Origin: Nonomuraea sp. SYSU D8015
Lineage (GTDB): Bacteria > Actinomycetota > Actinomycetes > Streptosporangiales > Streptosporangiaceae
DNA: 64,000 bases
Assembly: GCF_008065375.1 (NCBI RefSeq)
Contig: NZ_VJYI01000029.1
Coordinates: 1-64,000 of the forward strand
Direction: 5' to 3'
In this document: positions 31,632 to 39,109 of the stretch, piece by piece
How positions within the stretch are numbered: position 1 is the stretch's first letter
Layout of the letters: the number at the start of each line of letters is the position of its first letter
Program-made: the position numbers and the translations under genes
Notes under the pieces: model-generated
Told to the model about the DNA's origin: nothing
What the model saw: only the letters and a program-made list of their open reading frames with translations
The model's database searches: none

Positions 31632-32387
31632 TCAACGAGCGTGCCCCAAACGCAGAAGCCTGATCAGCTCGTCCGATTCGGCGTCGTCAAGGACCGAAAA
31701 CATGGGCGCCATGAGATCGTCGGTCCTCTCCTCGGCCGCCGCACGCCGCGCCACGACCTCCGGCGAGGGCGTGTCGTAGGGCTCCGGCCAGGTGAAGAAC
31801 TTGGCGATCATCTCGCCCGTGGCGTGTCCGAACGGGGTCGCGTCGTGGTCGGCGGCCAGCGTGGCCTCCAGAGGGTGCAGCCCGGCCGCGATCACGGCGT
31901 TGGCGTGCAGGCCGCCGCGCAGCTCGCGGACGCAGTGCATGAGCTGGGTGGCCCGGGCGGGTGGGTCGTCGGCCAGCGGCACGGTGCGCCAGCCGGCGAA
32001 CAGCGGGGCGCCGGTGGACGGAGCCCGCTCGACGACGCGTTCGAGGAGCTCGGCGATCCTGGCGCAGCCGTCGTGGCCGCCGAGCTTGCGCCGGCCCCAC
32101 GTCCGGCACGCCTCGGCGTACAGCTCGACGGCCTGCTCGACGGGGATTTTGCGGCCGCCGTTCCAGCTCTCTTCGACGTGCTGGTACGGGAAGAAGACGG
32201 CGATCGAGGCGACCACGTCGGCGTCGCACTCGCCGAGCACGCCGCAGCGCCCCCTGAAGTAGAGCTCGCGGGCGCCGAGGCCGTGCTCGTCACAGACGGC
32301 CTTGGCCTCTCTGGAGATCATCCATCCGCCGCCGAACTGGCCGATCGGTGCTTTGACCTGGACCGCGGTGGTGCGTGGGTCTGCCAT
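31632..32387 (-). CDS. SCO6745-like conserved helical protein
   Basis: The 251-residue protein is mainly helical. The segment LFAGWRTVPLADDPPARATQLMHCVRELRGG followed by HANAVIAAGLHPLEATL resembles the SCO6745 family of actinobacterial proteins of unknown function. It has no membrane helix. The ATG at 32387 is preferred over the GTG two codons upstream because GAGGGG has better spacing. An association with MarR-like or thioredoxin genes is seen elsewhere but not here. Confidence 0.65.
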   Translation of the reverse strand: MADPRTTAVQVKAPIGQFGGGWMISREAKAVCDEHGLGARELYFRGRCGVLGECDADVVASIAVFFPYQHVEESWNGGRKIPVEQAVELYAEACRTWGRRKLGGHDGCARIAELLERVVERAPSTGAPLFAGWRTVPLADDPPARATQLMHCVRELRGGLHANAVIAAGLHPLEATLAADHDATPFGHATGEMIAKFFTWPEPYDTPSPEVVARRAAAEERTDDLMAPMFSVLDDAESDELIRLLRLGHAR

Positions 32388-32435
32388 GTCCACCCCTCAG
32401 TTCGTGAAGTGGACCCAGCATCCCTCAGGAGAACA

Positions 32436-33248
32436 TCATTCTGCAAGCATCAGATCCCCGCTCGCCACGATGACGGCAGGACCGGAAAGGTAGCTCGTGT
32501 CCTCATCGAGGATGACGGTCAGCGTGCCGCCGGGCACCTCGATCGTCCAGGTGCCGGTGGTCTCGCCCGACAGGCCCGCGGCCGCGACGGCCGTGGCCAC
32601 CGTGCCCGTGCCGCACGAGCGGGTCTCGCCGACGCCGCGCTCGTAGACGCGCATGACCGCGCGCCTGACGCCGACCGGGTTGAACAGCTCGATGTTGACG
32701 CCGGCGGGGAACACGCCGGTGTCGAAGGCGGGCGGGTGGCTCAGATCGAGCTGGGCCACGGGGTCGCCGATGGGGCACGCCAGGTGGGGATTGCCCATGT
32801 CGACGTGGACACCGGTGTATTCGTGGCTGCCGAGGTGGGTCACGCTCTCGCCGCGTACGACGGGCTTGCCCATGTCGACGGTGATGTCGCCGTTCGGCTC
32901 GACGCGGATCTTGCGCACGCCGCCCCGCGTGGCCAGCGCGAACTCCTGTGGATCCGCGAGCCCGGCGTCGATCAGGTAGCGGGCGAACACGCGCACGCCG
33001 TTGCCGCACATCTCGGCCATGGTGCCGTCGGCATTGCGGTAGTCCATGAACCACTCGGCGGCGGCCGCCTGCTCGGCCACCTCGGGGCACTGCTTCGTAC
33101 GGACCACCCGGAGCACGCCGTCGGCCCCGATGCCGGCTCTCCTGTCACAGATCTTGGCGACGAGCGTGGTCGTGACGTCGATCTCGCCGTCGGGATCGGG
33201 CAGGATGACGAAGTCGTTCTCGGTGCCGTGCCCCTTGAGAAAGCGCAT
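32436..33248 (-). CDS. dapF: Diaminopimelate epimerase
   Basis: DapF interconverts LL- and meso-diaminopimelate in the lysine and peptidoglycan precursor pathway, without cofactor. The two catalytic cysteines are Cys81 in MCGNGVR and Cys212 in SCGTGTV. The substrate-contact stretch GHGTENDFVI at residues 7-15 is intact. At 270 residues the length is normal. It starts 9 bp after the miaA stop, and the miaA-dapF pairing is usual in actinobacteria. Confidence 0.97.
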   Translation of the reverse strand: MRFLKGHGTENDFVILPDPDGEIDVTTTLVAKICDRRAGIGADGVLRVVRTKQCPEVAEQAAAAEWFMDYRNADGTMAEMCGNGVRVFARYLIDAGLADPQEFALATRGGVRKIRVEPNGDITVDMGKPVVRGESVTHLGSHEYTGVHVDMGNPHLACPIGDPVAQLDLSHPPAFDTGVFPAGVNIELFNPVGVRRAVMRVYERGVGETRSCGTGTVATAVAAAGLSGETTGTWTIEVPGGTLTVILDEDTSYLSGPAVIVASGDLMLAE

Positions 33249-33257
33249 TCTAAAAGT

Positions 33258-34169
33258 TTATGCGCAAGAGTGTTCGGCGATTCGCGCGAGGGATCGTTCA
33301 AGCAGATCCGAGGCGTCGTACGGCAGCCAGCACACCCGCGGATCGCGGCGGAACCACGACTCCTGGCGGCGGGCGAAGCGCCTGGTCGCCCTGATCGTCT
33401 CCGCGATCGCCTCCTCCTCGCTCCACTCACCCTCCAGGAAGCGGATGACCTGCGCGTACCCCAGGGCGCGGCTCGCCGTGCGGCCCCCGGCCAGCCCCTG
33501 GCCGAGCAGGGTCCGCACCTCGTCCACCAGCCCGGCCTGCCACATGCGCTCGACCCGGAGCGCGATCCGCTCGTCCAGCTCCGGCCGGGGCACGTCGAGG
33601 CCGATCTGGACGCTCGGGTAGACGGCGTCGTACGACGGCATCGTCGCCGAGAACGGGCGGCCCGAGTGCTCGATCACCTCCAGCGCGCGCACGATGCGGC
33701 GGCCGTTGCTCGGCAGGATGGCCGCCGCGGCCGCCGGGTCCTGCTCGCGCAGCCGCTCGTACAGCGGGGTGGGGCCGCGCTCGGCCAGCTCGGCCTCCAG
33801 CCGCGCCCTGATGTCCGGGTCGGTGCCGGGGAACTCCAGGTCGTCGAGCGCCGCCCGCACGTACAGGCCGCTCCCGCCGACCAGCACGGGCACCTCGACC
33901 GCGTCGATGGCCTTCCTGGCCAGCCGCTGGTATTCGGCCACGCTGGCGGTGACCGTGACGTCCCAGATGTCCAGCAGGTGATGCGGGACCCCGCGCATCT
34001 CGGCGGGGGTCAGCTTGGCGGTGCCGATGTCCATCCCGCGGTAGAGCTGCATGGAGTCGGCGTTGACGCATTCGCCCCCGAGGCGGAGCGCGATCTCCAC
34101 GGCGAGGTCGGACTTGCCGGCCGCGGTGGGTCCGACGACGGCGATGACAGGCTGCTGGCGCACACCCAC
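33258..34169 (-). CDS. miaA: tRNA dimethylallyltransferase MiaA
   Basis: MiaA transfers a dimethylallyl group to N6 of A37 in tRNAs reading UNN codons, the substrate step for MiaB. The 303-residue protein has the P-loop GPTAAGKS at 13-20, the DSMQLYRGMDIGTAK substrate loop, and the family's HHLLD motif. It lies between ogt and dapF in a tight minus-strand cluster. Confidence 0.97.
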   Translation of the reverse strand: MGVRQQPVIAVVGPTAAGKSDLAVEIALRLGGECVNADSMQLYRGMDIGTAKLTPAEMRGVPHHLLDIWDVTVTASVAEYQRLARKAIDAVEVPVLVGGSGLYVRAALDDLEFPGTDPDIRARLEAELAERGPTPLYERLREQDPAAAAAILPSNGRRIVRALEVIEHSGRPFSATMPSYDAVYPSVQIGLDVPRPELDERIALRVERMWQAGLVDEVRTLLGQGLAGGRTASRALGYAQVIRFLEGEWSEEEAIAETIRATRRFARRQESWFRRDPRVCWLPYDASDLLERSLARIAEHSCA

Positions 34170-34176
34170 AAGTGTG

Positions 34177-34686
34177 CTAGAAGTCGAGGAGTGTGGGCTG
34201 CAGGTAACCCTCGTGGGTCAGCAGCCAGCGCTTGGTCTCCACACCCTCGCCGCCGCTGAACCCGCCCAGCCCGTTGCCGGCGATCACGCGGTGGCACGGC
34301 ACGACGATCGGGATGGGGTTGGAGCCCATGATCGAGCCGATGCCGCGGGCCGGCACCTTCGAGCCGCTCCGAGCCGCCAGCTCGCCGTAGGTGACGGCGG
34401 TGCCGTACGGGACTTCGTGCAGGGCCTGGAGGACCTGGAGCCGCGCGCCCGACATGAGCCGCCAGTCGACCGGGGTCTGGAACGTCCGCAGGTCGCCGGC
34501 GAAATAAGCGTTCAGCTCCGCGACCGCGAAGGCCGTACGATCCGAATCATGGACTTCAGCCAGCCCGAGCCGGTCGGCCAGCCGCGCACGGGAGCCCCAG
34601 CCCGACGCGACGAGGCCGACCTCGGTGACGGCCAGGACGAACGTCCCCACCGGCGTCGGCACCTCGGCGAAGGCTACGGTGGTCAT
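34177..34686 (-). CDS. ogt: Methylated-DNA--[protein]-cysteine S-methyltransferase
   Basis: This suicide enzyme removes methyl groups from O6-methylguanine. The acceptor is Cys131 in the VPCHRVI motif. The helix-turn-helix RGIGSIMGSNPIPI and the substrate-recognition tail (GGEGVETKRWLLTHEG) are normal. The ATG at 34686 (MTTVAFAEVPT) gives 169 residues. This start codon is directly back-to-back with the rnz start at 34685/34688, so the two divergent genes share practically no intergenic space. A purported upstream GTG start would overlap rnz more. Confidence 0.95.
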   Translation of the reverse strand: MTTVAFAEVPTPVGTFVLAVTEVGLVASGWGSRARLADRLGLAEVHDSDRTAFAVAELNAYFAGDLRTFQTPVDWRLMSGARLQVLQALHEVPYGTAVTYGELAARSGSKVPARGIGSIMGSNPIPIVVPCHRVIAGNGLGGFSGGEGVETKRWLLTHEGYLQPTLLDF

Positions 34687-34687
34687 G

Positions 34688-35602
34688 ATGTCCTCACGTG
34701 AGCTCGTGGTGCTGGGCACCTCTAGTGCGGTTCCTACCCGACACCGTAACCACAACGGCTACCTTCTGCGCTGGGACGGTCAAGGCTTCCTTTTCGACCC
34801 GGGGGAGGGCACGCAGCGGCAAATGGTGCACGCCGGCCTGAGCGCGCACGACGTGCACTGGGTGTGCCTGACGCACTTCCACGGCGACCACTGTCTGGGC
34901 GTGCCGGGCGTCATCCAGCGCATCGCCCGCGACAAGGTCAGGCATCCGGTGCGTGCGGTGTACCCGGCCTCCGGCGAGACCTACTGGCGCCGGCTCCGCC
35001 ACGCCGCCGCCTTCGCCGACACGCACATCATCAGCGAGCATCCGGTCTCCGGCGACCTGGCCGGCGTCGGCCCGCTGACCGCTCGCCGCCTGTCCCACCC
35101 CGTCGAGTCGTACGGCTACCGCGTCCAGGAACCGACCGGCCGCCGCATGCTGCCGGAGAAACTGGCCGCCCACGGCATCCGCGGCCCGGAGGTCGGCGAG
35201 CTGCAGCGCACCGGCGTGGTGCGCGGCGTCACCCTCGACGAGTGCAGCGTCCCCAAACCGGGGCAGAGTGTGGCGTTCATCATGGACACCCGGCTCTGCG
35301 ACACGGTCTTCGAGCTGGCCTCGGGCGTCGACCTGCTGGTCATCGAGGCCACGTTCCTGTCGGCGGAGAGCGCGCTGGCCAAGGAGTACGGGCACCTGAC
35401 GGCGTTCGAGGCCGGGCTGGTGGCGGCGGACGCGGGGGTGCGCAGGCTGGTGCTCACGCACTTCTCCGAGCGGTACGGCTTCGACGACGAGCCCTCGTTC
35501 GTGGGCGAGGTGCGGCGTCACTTCGACGGGGAGGTCGTGCTCGCCCGCGACCTGATGAAGGTCCCGGTGCCCAAGCGCCAGGTCCACAGCCCGGTGAAAT
35601 AG
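34688..35602 (+). CDS. rnz: Ribonuclease Z
   Basis: RNase Z removes the 3' trailer of tRNA precursors. It is a metallo-beta-lactamase-fold enzyme: the zinc motif HFHGDH is at 63-68 and later ligands lie in SHPVESYGYR, MDTRL and LTHFSERY. The 304-residue start MSSRELVVLGTSS fits the family. An ATG at 34685 is one codon upstream. No ribosome-binding site is visible, which suggests a leaderless or very short-leader mRNA. The C-terminus overlaps the convergent gene 35518-36228 by 85 nt. Confidence 0.95.
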   Translation: MSSRELVVLGTSSAVPTRHRNHNGYLLRWDGQGFLFDPGEGTQRQMVHAGLSAHDVHWVCLTHFHGDHCLGVPGVIQRIARDKVRHPVRAVYPASGETYWRRLRHAAAFADTHIISEHPVSGDLAGVGPLTARRLSHPVESYGYRVQEPTGRRMLPEKLAAHGIRGPEVGELQRTGVVRGVTLDECSVPKPGQSVAFIMDTRLCDTVFELASGVDLLVIEATFLSAESALAKEYGHLTAFEAGLVAADAGVRRLVLTHFSERYGFDDEPSFVGEVRRHFDGEVVLARDLMKVPVPKRQVHSPVK

Positions 35603-36228
35603 CCGACGCCGTACGGGGCCGCCCGCATGAGGAGGCGGCCCTCGTACGTGCCTGTCCCGGCGGCGCCCGCCAGCACCTGCAGGGCCGCCCGGCCGCCTGC
35701 CCACAGCCGGTCCGCCTCGGCGGGGTCCAGTCCGGCCAGGGCGGCGGCGTCGGCGGCGGCGAGGGCGTGCGCGATCAGGTCGTCGTACGCCTGCGCGGCC
35801 GGGTCGTGCCTGCCCGGCGCCTTCGGCGTGAGGCAGGCCGAGCCGTCGGCCATGACCAGCAGTGCCATCCGCTCCCCGGCCTCCGCCAGCTTGACGCCGA
35901 TCGTGCGGCACTCCTCGGCCGCGGCGTCGAAGGCCACGGACTGGAAGGCGTCGGGGGCGCGCTCGCCGAGGAGCCGGCGGCCGACGGTCAGGGACAGCGG
36001 CAGGACGGGCTCGCCGCGGCCGGCCGTGACGTCCAGGCCCCAGGGGCGCAGGGTGCCCGCCGCGTCGCCGTCGTACGCGGCCGTGGACGCCGCCCCGCCC
36101 ACCACGACCACGGCGTCGGGGCCGGTCTCGAGGAGCCCGGCGATCGCGGTTCGGCAGGCGGCGCGGAGCTCCGGCAATGCGGTCACGATCAGCGGGGTAT
36201 GCGGGCAGACGGCCGCGGCGGCAAGCAC
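35518..36228 (-). CDS. MEMO1/class III extradiol dioxygenase-like protein
   Basis: The 236-residue protein starts with AAAAVCPHTPLIV, the metal-binding region typical of class III extradiol dioxygenase subunit-B-like proteins that neighbour miaA in Streptomyces. VVVVGGAAST, GERMALLVMADGS and AQAYDDLI further match that group. The catalytic function is not established in these actinobacterial proteins. The GTG at 36228 is the family-like start; a GTG at 36258 with AGGAGGG about 12 bases before it is an alternative. The family usually ends near APYGVGYF, but this protein continues for about 25 residues into rnz. Confidence 0.78.
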   Translation of the reverse strand: MLAAAAVCPHTPLIVTALPELRAACRTAIAGLLETGPDAVVVVGGAASTAAYDGDAAGTLRPWGLDVTAGRGEPVLPLSLTVGRRLLGERAPDAFQSVAFDAAAEECRTIGVKLAEAGERMALLVMADGSACLTPKAPGRHDPAAQAYDDLIAHALAAADAAALAGLDPAEADRLWAGGRAALQVLAGAAGTGTYEGRLLMRAAPYGVGYFTGLWTWRLGTGTFIRSRASTTSPSK

Positions 36229-36275
36229 GAGCGCAAGCGTACGTGGCCGCGGCCTCACCAGGGGAGCGGCCCTCC

Positions 36276-37019
36276 TCAGTAAGGGGAGTGGCCCTCCTTG
36301 ACCTTCGCGAACAGGCTCTGGGCGTAGGCGTGGGCCGCCTGGTGCAGTCCGCCCCCGAAACTGATCCTGGCCACCCCCAGCTCGGCCAGCCGCCCGAGCG
36401 ACGGCGTGCCCGGCCTGAAGAGGATGTTGACCGGCCCGCCCAGCTCGGCGACCAGCGCTTCGATCTCGGCCTCGTCGCCCAGCCCGATCGGGTACACGCA
36501 GTCCGCTCCCGCCTCCAGGTACCGACGCCCGCGTTCGACCGCCTCCTGCCTGGAGGGCCGGCCGCGCAGGTAGACGTCGACGCGCGCGTTGATCACCAGG
36601 TCCCGCCCGGCGGCGGCCCGCACCTCGGCCAGGAACTCCGCCTGGGCTCCCGGGTCCACCAGCGTGCCGGTGCGCGGGTCGGTGTCCTCCAGGTTGCACC
36701 CCACGGCGCCGGTCGCGGCCAGCCGCTCGGCCAGCTCGGCGGGCTTGAGCCCGTAGCCGCGCTCGACGTCGGCGGTCACGGGCACGTCCACGGCCCTGAC
36801 GATGCGGGAGACGGCGGCCATCATCTCGTCGACCGGCGTGCCCTCGCCGTCCTCGTACCCGAGCACCCGGGCGACGGCGGCGCTGCCGGTGGCGACCGCG
36901 GGGAAACCGGCCTCCTGCACGGCCCGGGCGGAGGCGGCGTCCCAGACGTTGGGGAGGATCAGAGGGCTCCCGGGAACGTGCGCCGCCCGCAGGGCGGACG
37001 CCTTGTCAGTCGTCGTCAT
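36276..37019 (-). CDS. Isocitrate lyase/PEP mutase superfamily protein
   Basis: The 247-residue TIM-barrel protein resembles the oxaloacetate decarboxylase/PEP mutase group. It has LPNVWDAASARAVQEAG at the N-terminus, then VPVTADVERGYG with a metal-binding Asp/Glu, GCNLEDTD, INARVDVYLRG and PTRLGRLAELGVARISFGGG-like (PSLGRLAELGVARISFG). The canonical KKCGH motif of isocitrate lyase is absent. The reaction is C-C or C-P bond cleavage of an alpha-keto acid, but the substrate cannot be named. It is close upstream of the MEMO-like gene, so the two may be co-transcribed. Confidence 0.85.
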   Translation of the reverse strand: MTTTDKASALRAAHVPGSPLILPNVWDAASARAVQEAGFPAVATGSAAVARVLGYEDGEGTPVDEMMAAVSRIVRAVDVPVTADVERGYGLKPAELAERLAATGAVGCNLEDTDPRTGTLVDPGAQAEFLAEVRAAAGRDLVINARVDVYLRGRPSRQEAVERGRRYLEAGADCVYPIGLGDEAEIEALVAELGGPVNILFRPGTPSLGRLAELGVARISFGGGLHQAAHAYAQSLFAKVKEGHSPY

Positions 37020-37447
37020 GCCCCGACCCTACGGATACGAGTGGCTCCCGCCGAAGGTCCATTGGCGCCTATTAACGGCAAGCCACTTCACCCGGCCCGC
37101 GACGAGGGCCCGTCCCGCACCGGCATCAGCCGCCCCGGCAGGCCCGCAAACCCCGGGCGCGCAGGGCGGGGCACACGCCTCGGCCGCTTCCCGGAGAGGT
37201 GGCCGCGCTGGGTGGCTCAGGACGCGCCTCTGCCTATGCGTGGCCAATGCCGCTGGGGCGATGCGCCGGCGTTGGGACGCTCAATGGGCGCGCTGGTGCC
37301 GTGCTCCGGCCTGCCCGCTTCGAGGGGGCTGGTGTCGTAGCCGACGGTCTGGACGCTCCACGGCCGGAGCCCGAGGGATCGGGAACTGCCGAGCGAGGGC
37401 CCGAGGGAACGGGAAGTCTCAGCGGGGTGCCGGGGCCCAGGTGGCGG
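37020..37447. other. 428-bp stretch without a supported gene, with a 30-nt duplication
   Basis: No frame is convincing. At 37369-37428 a 30-base unit of the form GCCCGAGGGATCGGGAA occurs twice (37369 and 37399) with moderate divergence. The rest shows no hairpin or promoter I can support. Confidence 0.5.
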
Positions 37448-38017
37448 TCAGCAGCCGCTTGCGGCGCACTGGCCGGTGACCTCGCCTGCCGGGCCGTCCG
37501 CCGGGTTGTCGCCCGCCGAGGACTGCGGCGGCGCGGTGGGAGAGGACGTCGCGGGCTTCTTGCTGTCGCCGGTCTGGGCCGTGCCGCGCGACGGGCCGGT
37601 CCCCGGCTCGGGGTCGGAGCCCCTCGATCCCGTGTCGGCGGCGGGGTCGCCGGGGCCAGGGTCGGCGGCCGGGTCGCCCATGCTGCCGTCGTCCGGCAGG
37701 CCGTCCTCGGGCGCGTCGGTGGTGACGTCGCCCATGGTGGCGTCGTCGTCCTGGAAGTTCGGGTCGATCGCGGCGCTCTCCGACGGCGCCGGCCGGCCGC
37801 CGGCGTCCTGCGTGGCCGGGGCGGTGGGGCCGGCCGCCAGCATGTATCCGACACCGCCCGCCGCCAGCACGGCGGCGAGCGCCGAGGCCGCGATGACGAT
37901 GGTCTTCTTCGTGTTCTTCGGGGCTCTGGGCCTTCGGCTCTCGCTCTTTTCGGCCAGGCGGACATCACCTGGTCCGGAGAGGATCTCCTGGCGATCCGGC
38001 TCGGTCGGATCATGCAT
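37448..38017 (-). CDS. Single-pass membrane-anchored protein with disordered extracellular part
   Basis: The 189-residue protein (start MHDPTEPDRQEIL) has a basic segment KNTKKT, one hydrophobic helix at about 39-61 and then about 125 residues rich in Asp, Pro, Gly, Ser and Ala (GDPAADPGPGDPAADTG). It ends with CAASGC, the only two cysteines outside the helix. This looks like a membrane-tethered, disordered domain facing outward. No homologous family is recognised. AGGGAG precedes the ATG. It is divergent from the gene at 38133. Confidence 0.65.
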   Translation of the reverse strand: MHDPTEPDRQEILSGPGDVRLAEKSESRRPRAPKNTKKTIVIAASALAAVLAAGGVGYMLAAGPTAPATQDAGGRPAPSESAAIDPNFQDDDATMGDVTTDAPEDGLPDDGSMGDPAADPGPGDPAADTGSRGSDPEPGTGPSRGTAQTGDSKKPATSSPTAPPQSSAGDNPADGPAGEVTGQCAASGC

Positions 38018-38132
38018 GGTGCTACAGCTCCCTGCGGTCGTATCGGGGAAAGCTCGCCGGCTTCCGCGGGTGATGGACCACACTAGCCGCATCAGAGGAA
38101 TGCTCGCACACCAATCACAAAGGAATCACGAC

Positions 38133-38690
38133 TTGTCCCCTCTTAGATCTATTTCCGCAGGTGGTCGTGGCCGCATGACCTCCCTGACGGGAGCGGCCGG
38201 AGTCCTCGTCACCGCCGTGGTCGGAGTATTCCTGGCGTTTACCCAATCCCCGCGGGAATTCGATGAGGAAACGCGGCTTTCCGTAAGATCGAATACACCG
38301 ACGGCTACTTCGCCGATCTCGCACATGACATTCGCCGCGTCACATGGAACGTTCCATGACTGGACGAAACTCATGCCCTCGCCGACCCTGGCGCTTCCGT
38401 CACCGACCCCGGGACCTCGGGTGTCGTCGGCTGTTTCACGGACGCCCGCACGGACCCCCTCGCCCCGGCCGCGGCGGCCGTCGACACCTCACCGCGTGGA
38501 ATCGCCCACCCTGCAGGCGCCGCCGCACGTACGGCCGGCTCCCGCCCCGGCGCCGCGCGCGTCGGAGCGGCGTGAGCCGGAGCGGCGGCGACCGCCGGCC
38601 TTCGGCGTCCGCATCGCGGACCCCTGCGCCACCTTCGACGACTTCCGGCGGGAGGCCTGCTACAGCTTCCTGGACCGCCTCACCCGATGA
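38133..38690 (+). CDS. Secreted or membrane-anchored Pro-rich protein
   Basis: From a TTG at 38133 (AAGGA eight bases upstream) the product has 185 residues. An ATG at 38175 is the alternative, giving 171. A hydrophobic helix (GAAGVLVTAVVGVFLAF) is followed by a long Pro/Arg/Ser/Thr-rich linker and a compact C-terminal motif, IADPCATFDDFRREACYSF, with two cysteines nine residues apart. The motif recalls small disulfide-stabilised wall or surface domains, but no family is recognised. It faces the anchored protein at 37448 and precedes the PepSY gene, convergently. Confidence 0.6.
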   Translation: MSPLRSISAGGRGRMTSLTGAAGVLVTAVVGVFLAFTQSPREFDEETRLSVRSNTPTATSPISHMTFAASHGTFHDWTKLMPSPTLALPSPTPGPRVSSAVSRTPARTPSPRPRRPSTPHRVESPTLQAPPHVRPAPAPAPRASERREPERRRPPAFGVRIADPCATFDDFRREACYSFLDRLTR

Positions 38691-38740
38691 CGGGAGAGGG
38701 CCCGCCGCCGATCGGCGGCGGGCCCGGCAGGACGGCCGGA

Positions 38741-39058
38741 TCAGTCGTCGTCGTCCTCACCGTCGGACTGCTTCGTCTGGCGGTCGGTGACCTTGCCGGT
38801 GGTGGCGTCGACGTCCACCTCGTACAGCTGGGCCCCCTTGGTCAGCTCGAGCTCCCACGCGTCCGGACGGGAGCCGCGCTTGTCGTAGTCCAGCTCGCTG
38901 ACCCACGCGCCCGGCACCTCCTTGTGCGCGATCTCGATGGCCTTCTCGGCGGTGACCTTCGGGGCGGCGGAGGTGGCGGCGACGGCAGCGACGCTGCCGC
39001 CCGCGACCAGCGCGACGACTCCGGCACCGACAACGATGAGCTTCTTCGTGATTCGCAT
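38741..39058 (-). CDS. PepSY domain-containing exported protein
   Basis: The 105-residue protein has a signal peptide (about 1-28, LIVVGAGVVALVAGGSVAAVA) and a single PepSY domain (VTAEKAIEIAHKEVPG, WELELTKGAQLYEVDVDATTGKV) ending in Glu/Asp repeats. PepSY domains are thought to modulate protease activity or act as envelope sensors; they are often encoded beside two-component systems. It is 35 bp downstream of the histidine kinase gene on the same strand, with the operator-like triple repeat at 39082-39109 directly upstream. Confidence 0.88.
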   Translation of the reverse strand: MRITKKLIVVGAGVVALVAGGSVAAVAATSAAPKVTAEKAIEIAHKEVPGAWVSELDYDKRGSRPDAWELELTKGAQLYEVDVDATTGKVTDRQTKQSDGEDDDD

Positions 39059-39081
39059 GACCCCACGAAATCGCGATCTTC

Positions 39082-39109
39082 GATAACCGCGCGCTAAGCG
39101 GCCGTTAAG
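39082..39109 (-). promoter_or_regulatory. Candidate response-regulator operator upstream of the PepSY gene
   Basis: Reading the minus strand, CTTAAC (39104-39109), CTTAGC (39093-39098) and GTTATC (39082-39087) are spaced exactly 11 bp apart, the one-turn direct-repeat geometry of OmpR/PhoB-family binding sites. The middle copy contains the stop codon (TAG) of the kinase gene. The same motif and period occur at 41098-41125, upstream of the response regulator. Confidence 0.6.

Noticed and set aside
31536..34259. A 907-codon plus-strand open frame across dapF and miaA
   Set aside because: Antisense shadow of several real genes; no domain is recognisable.
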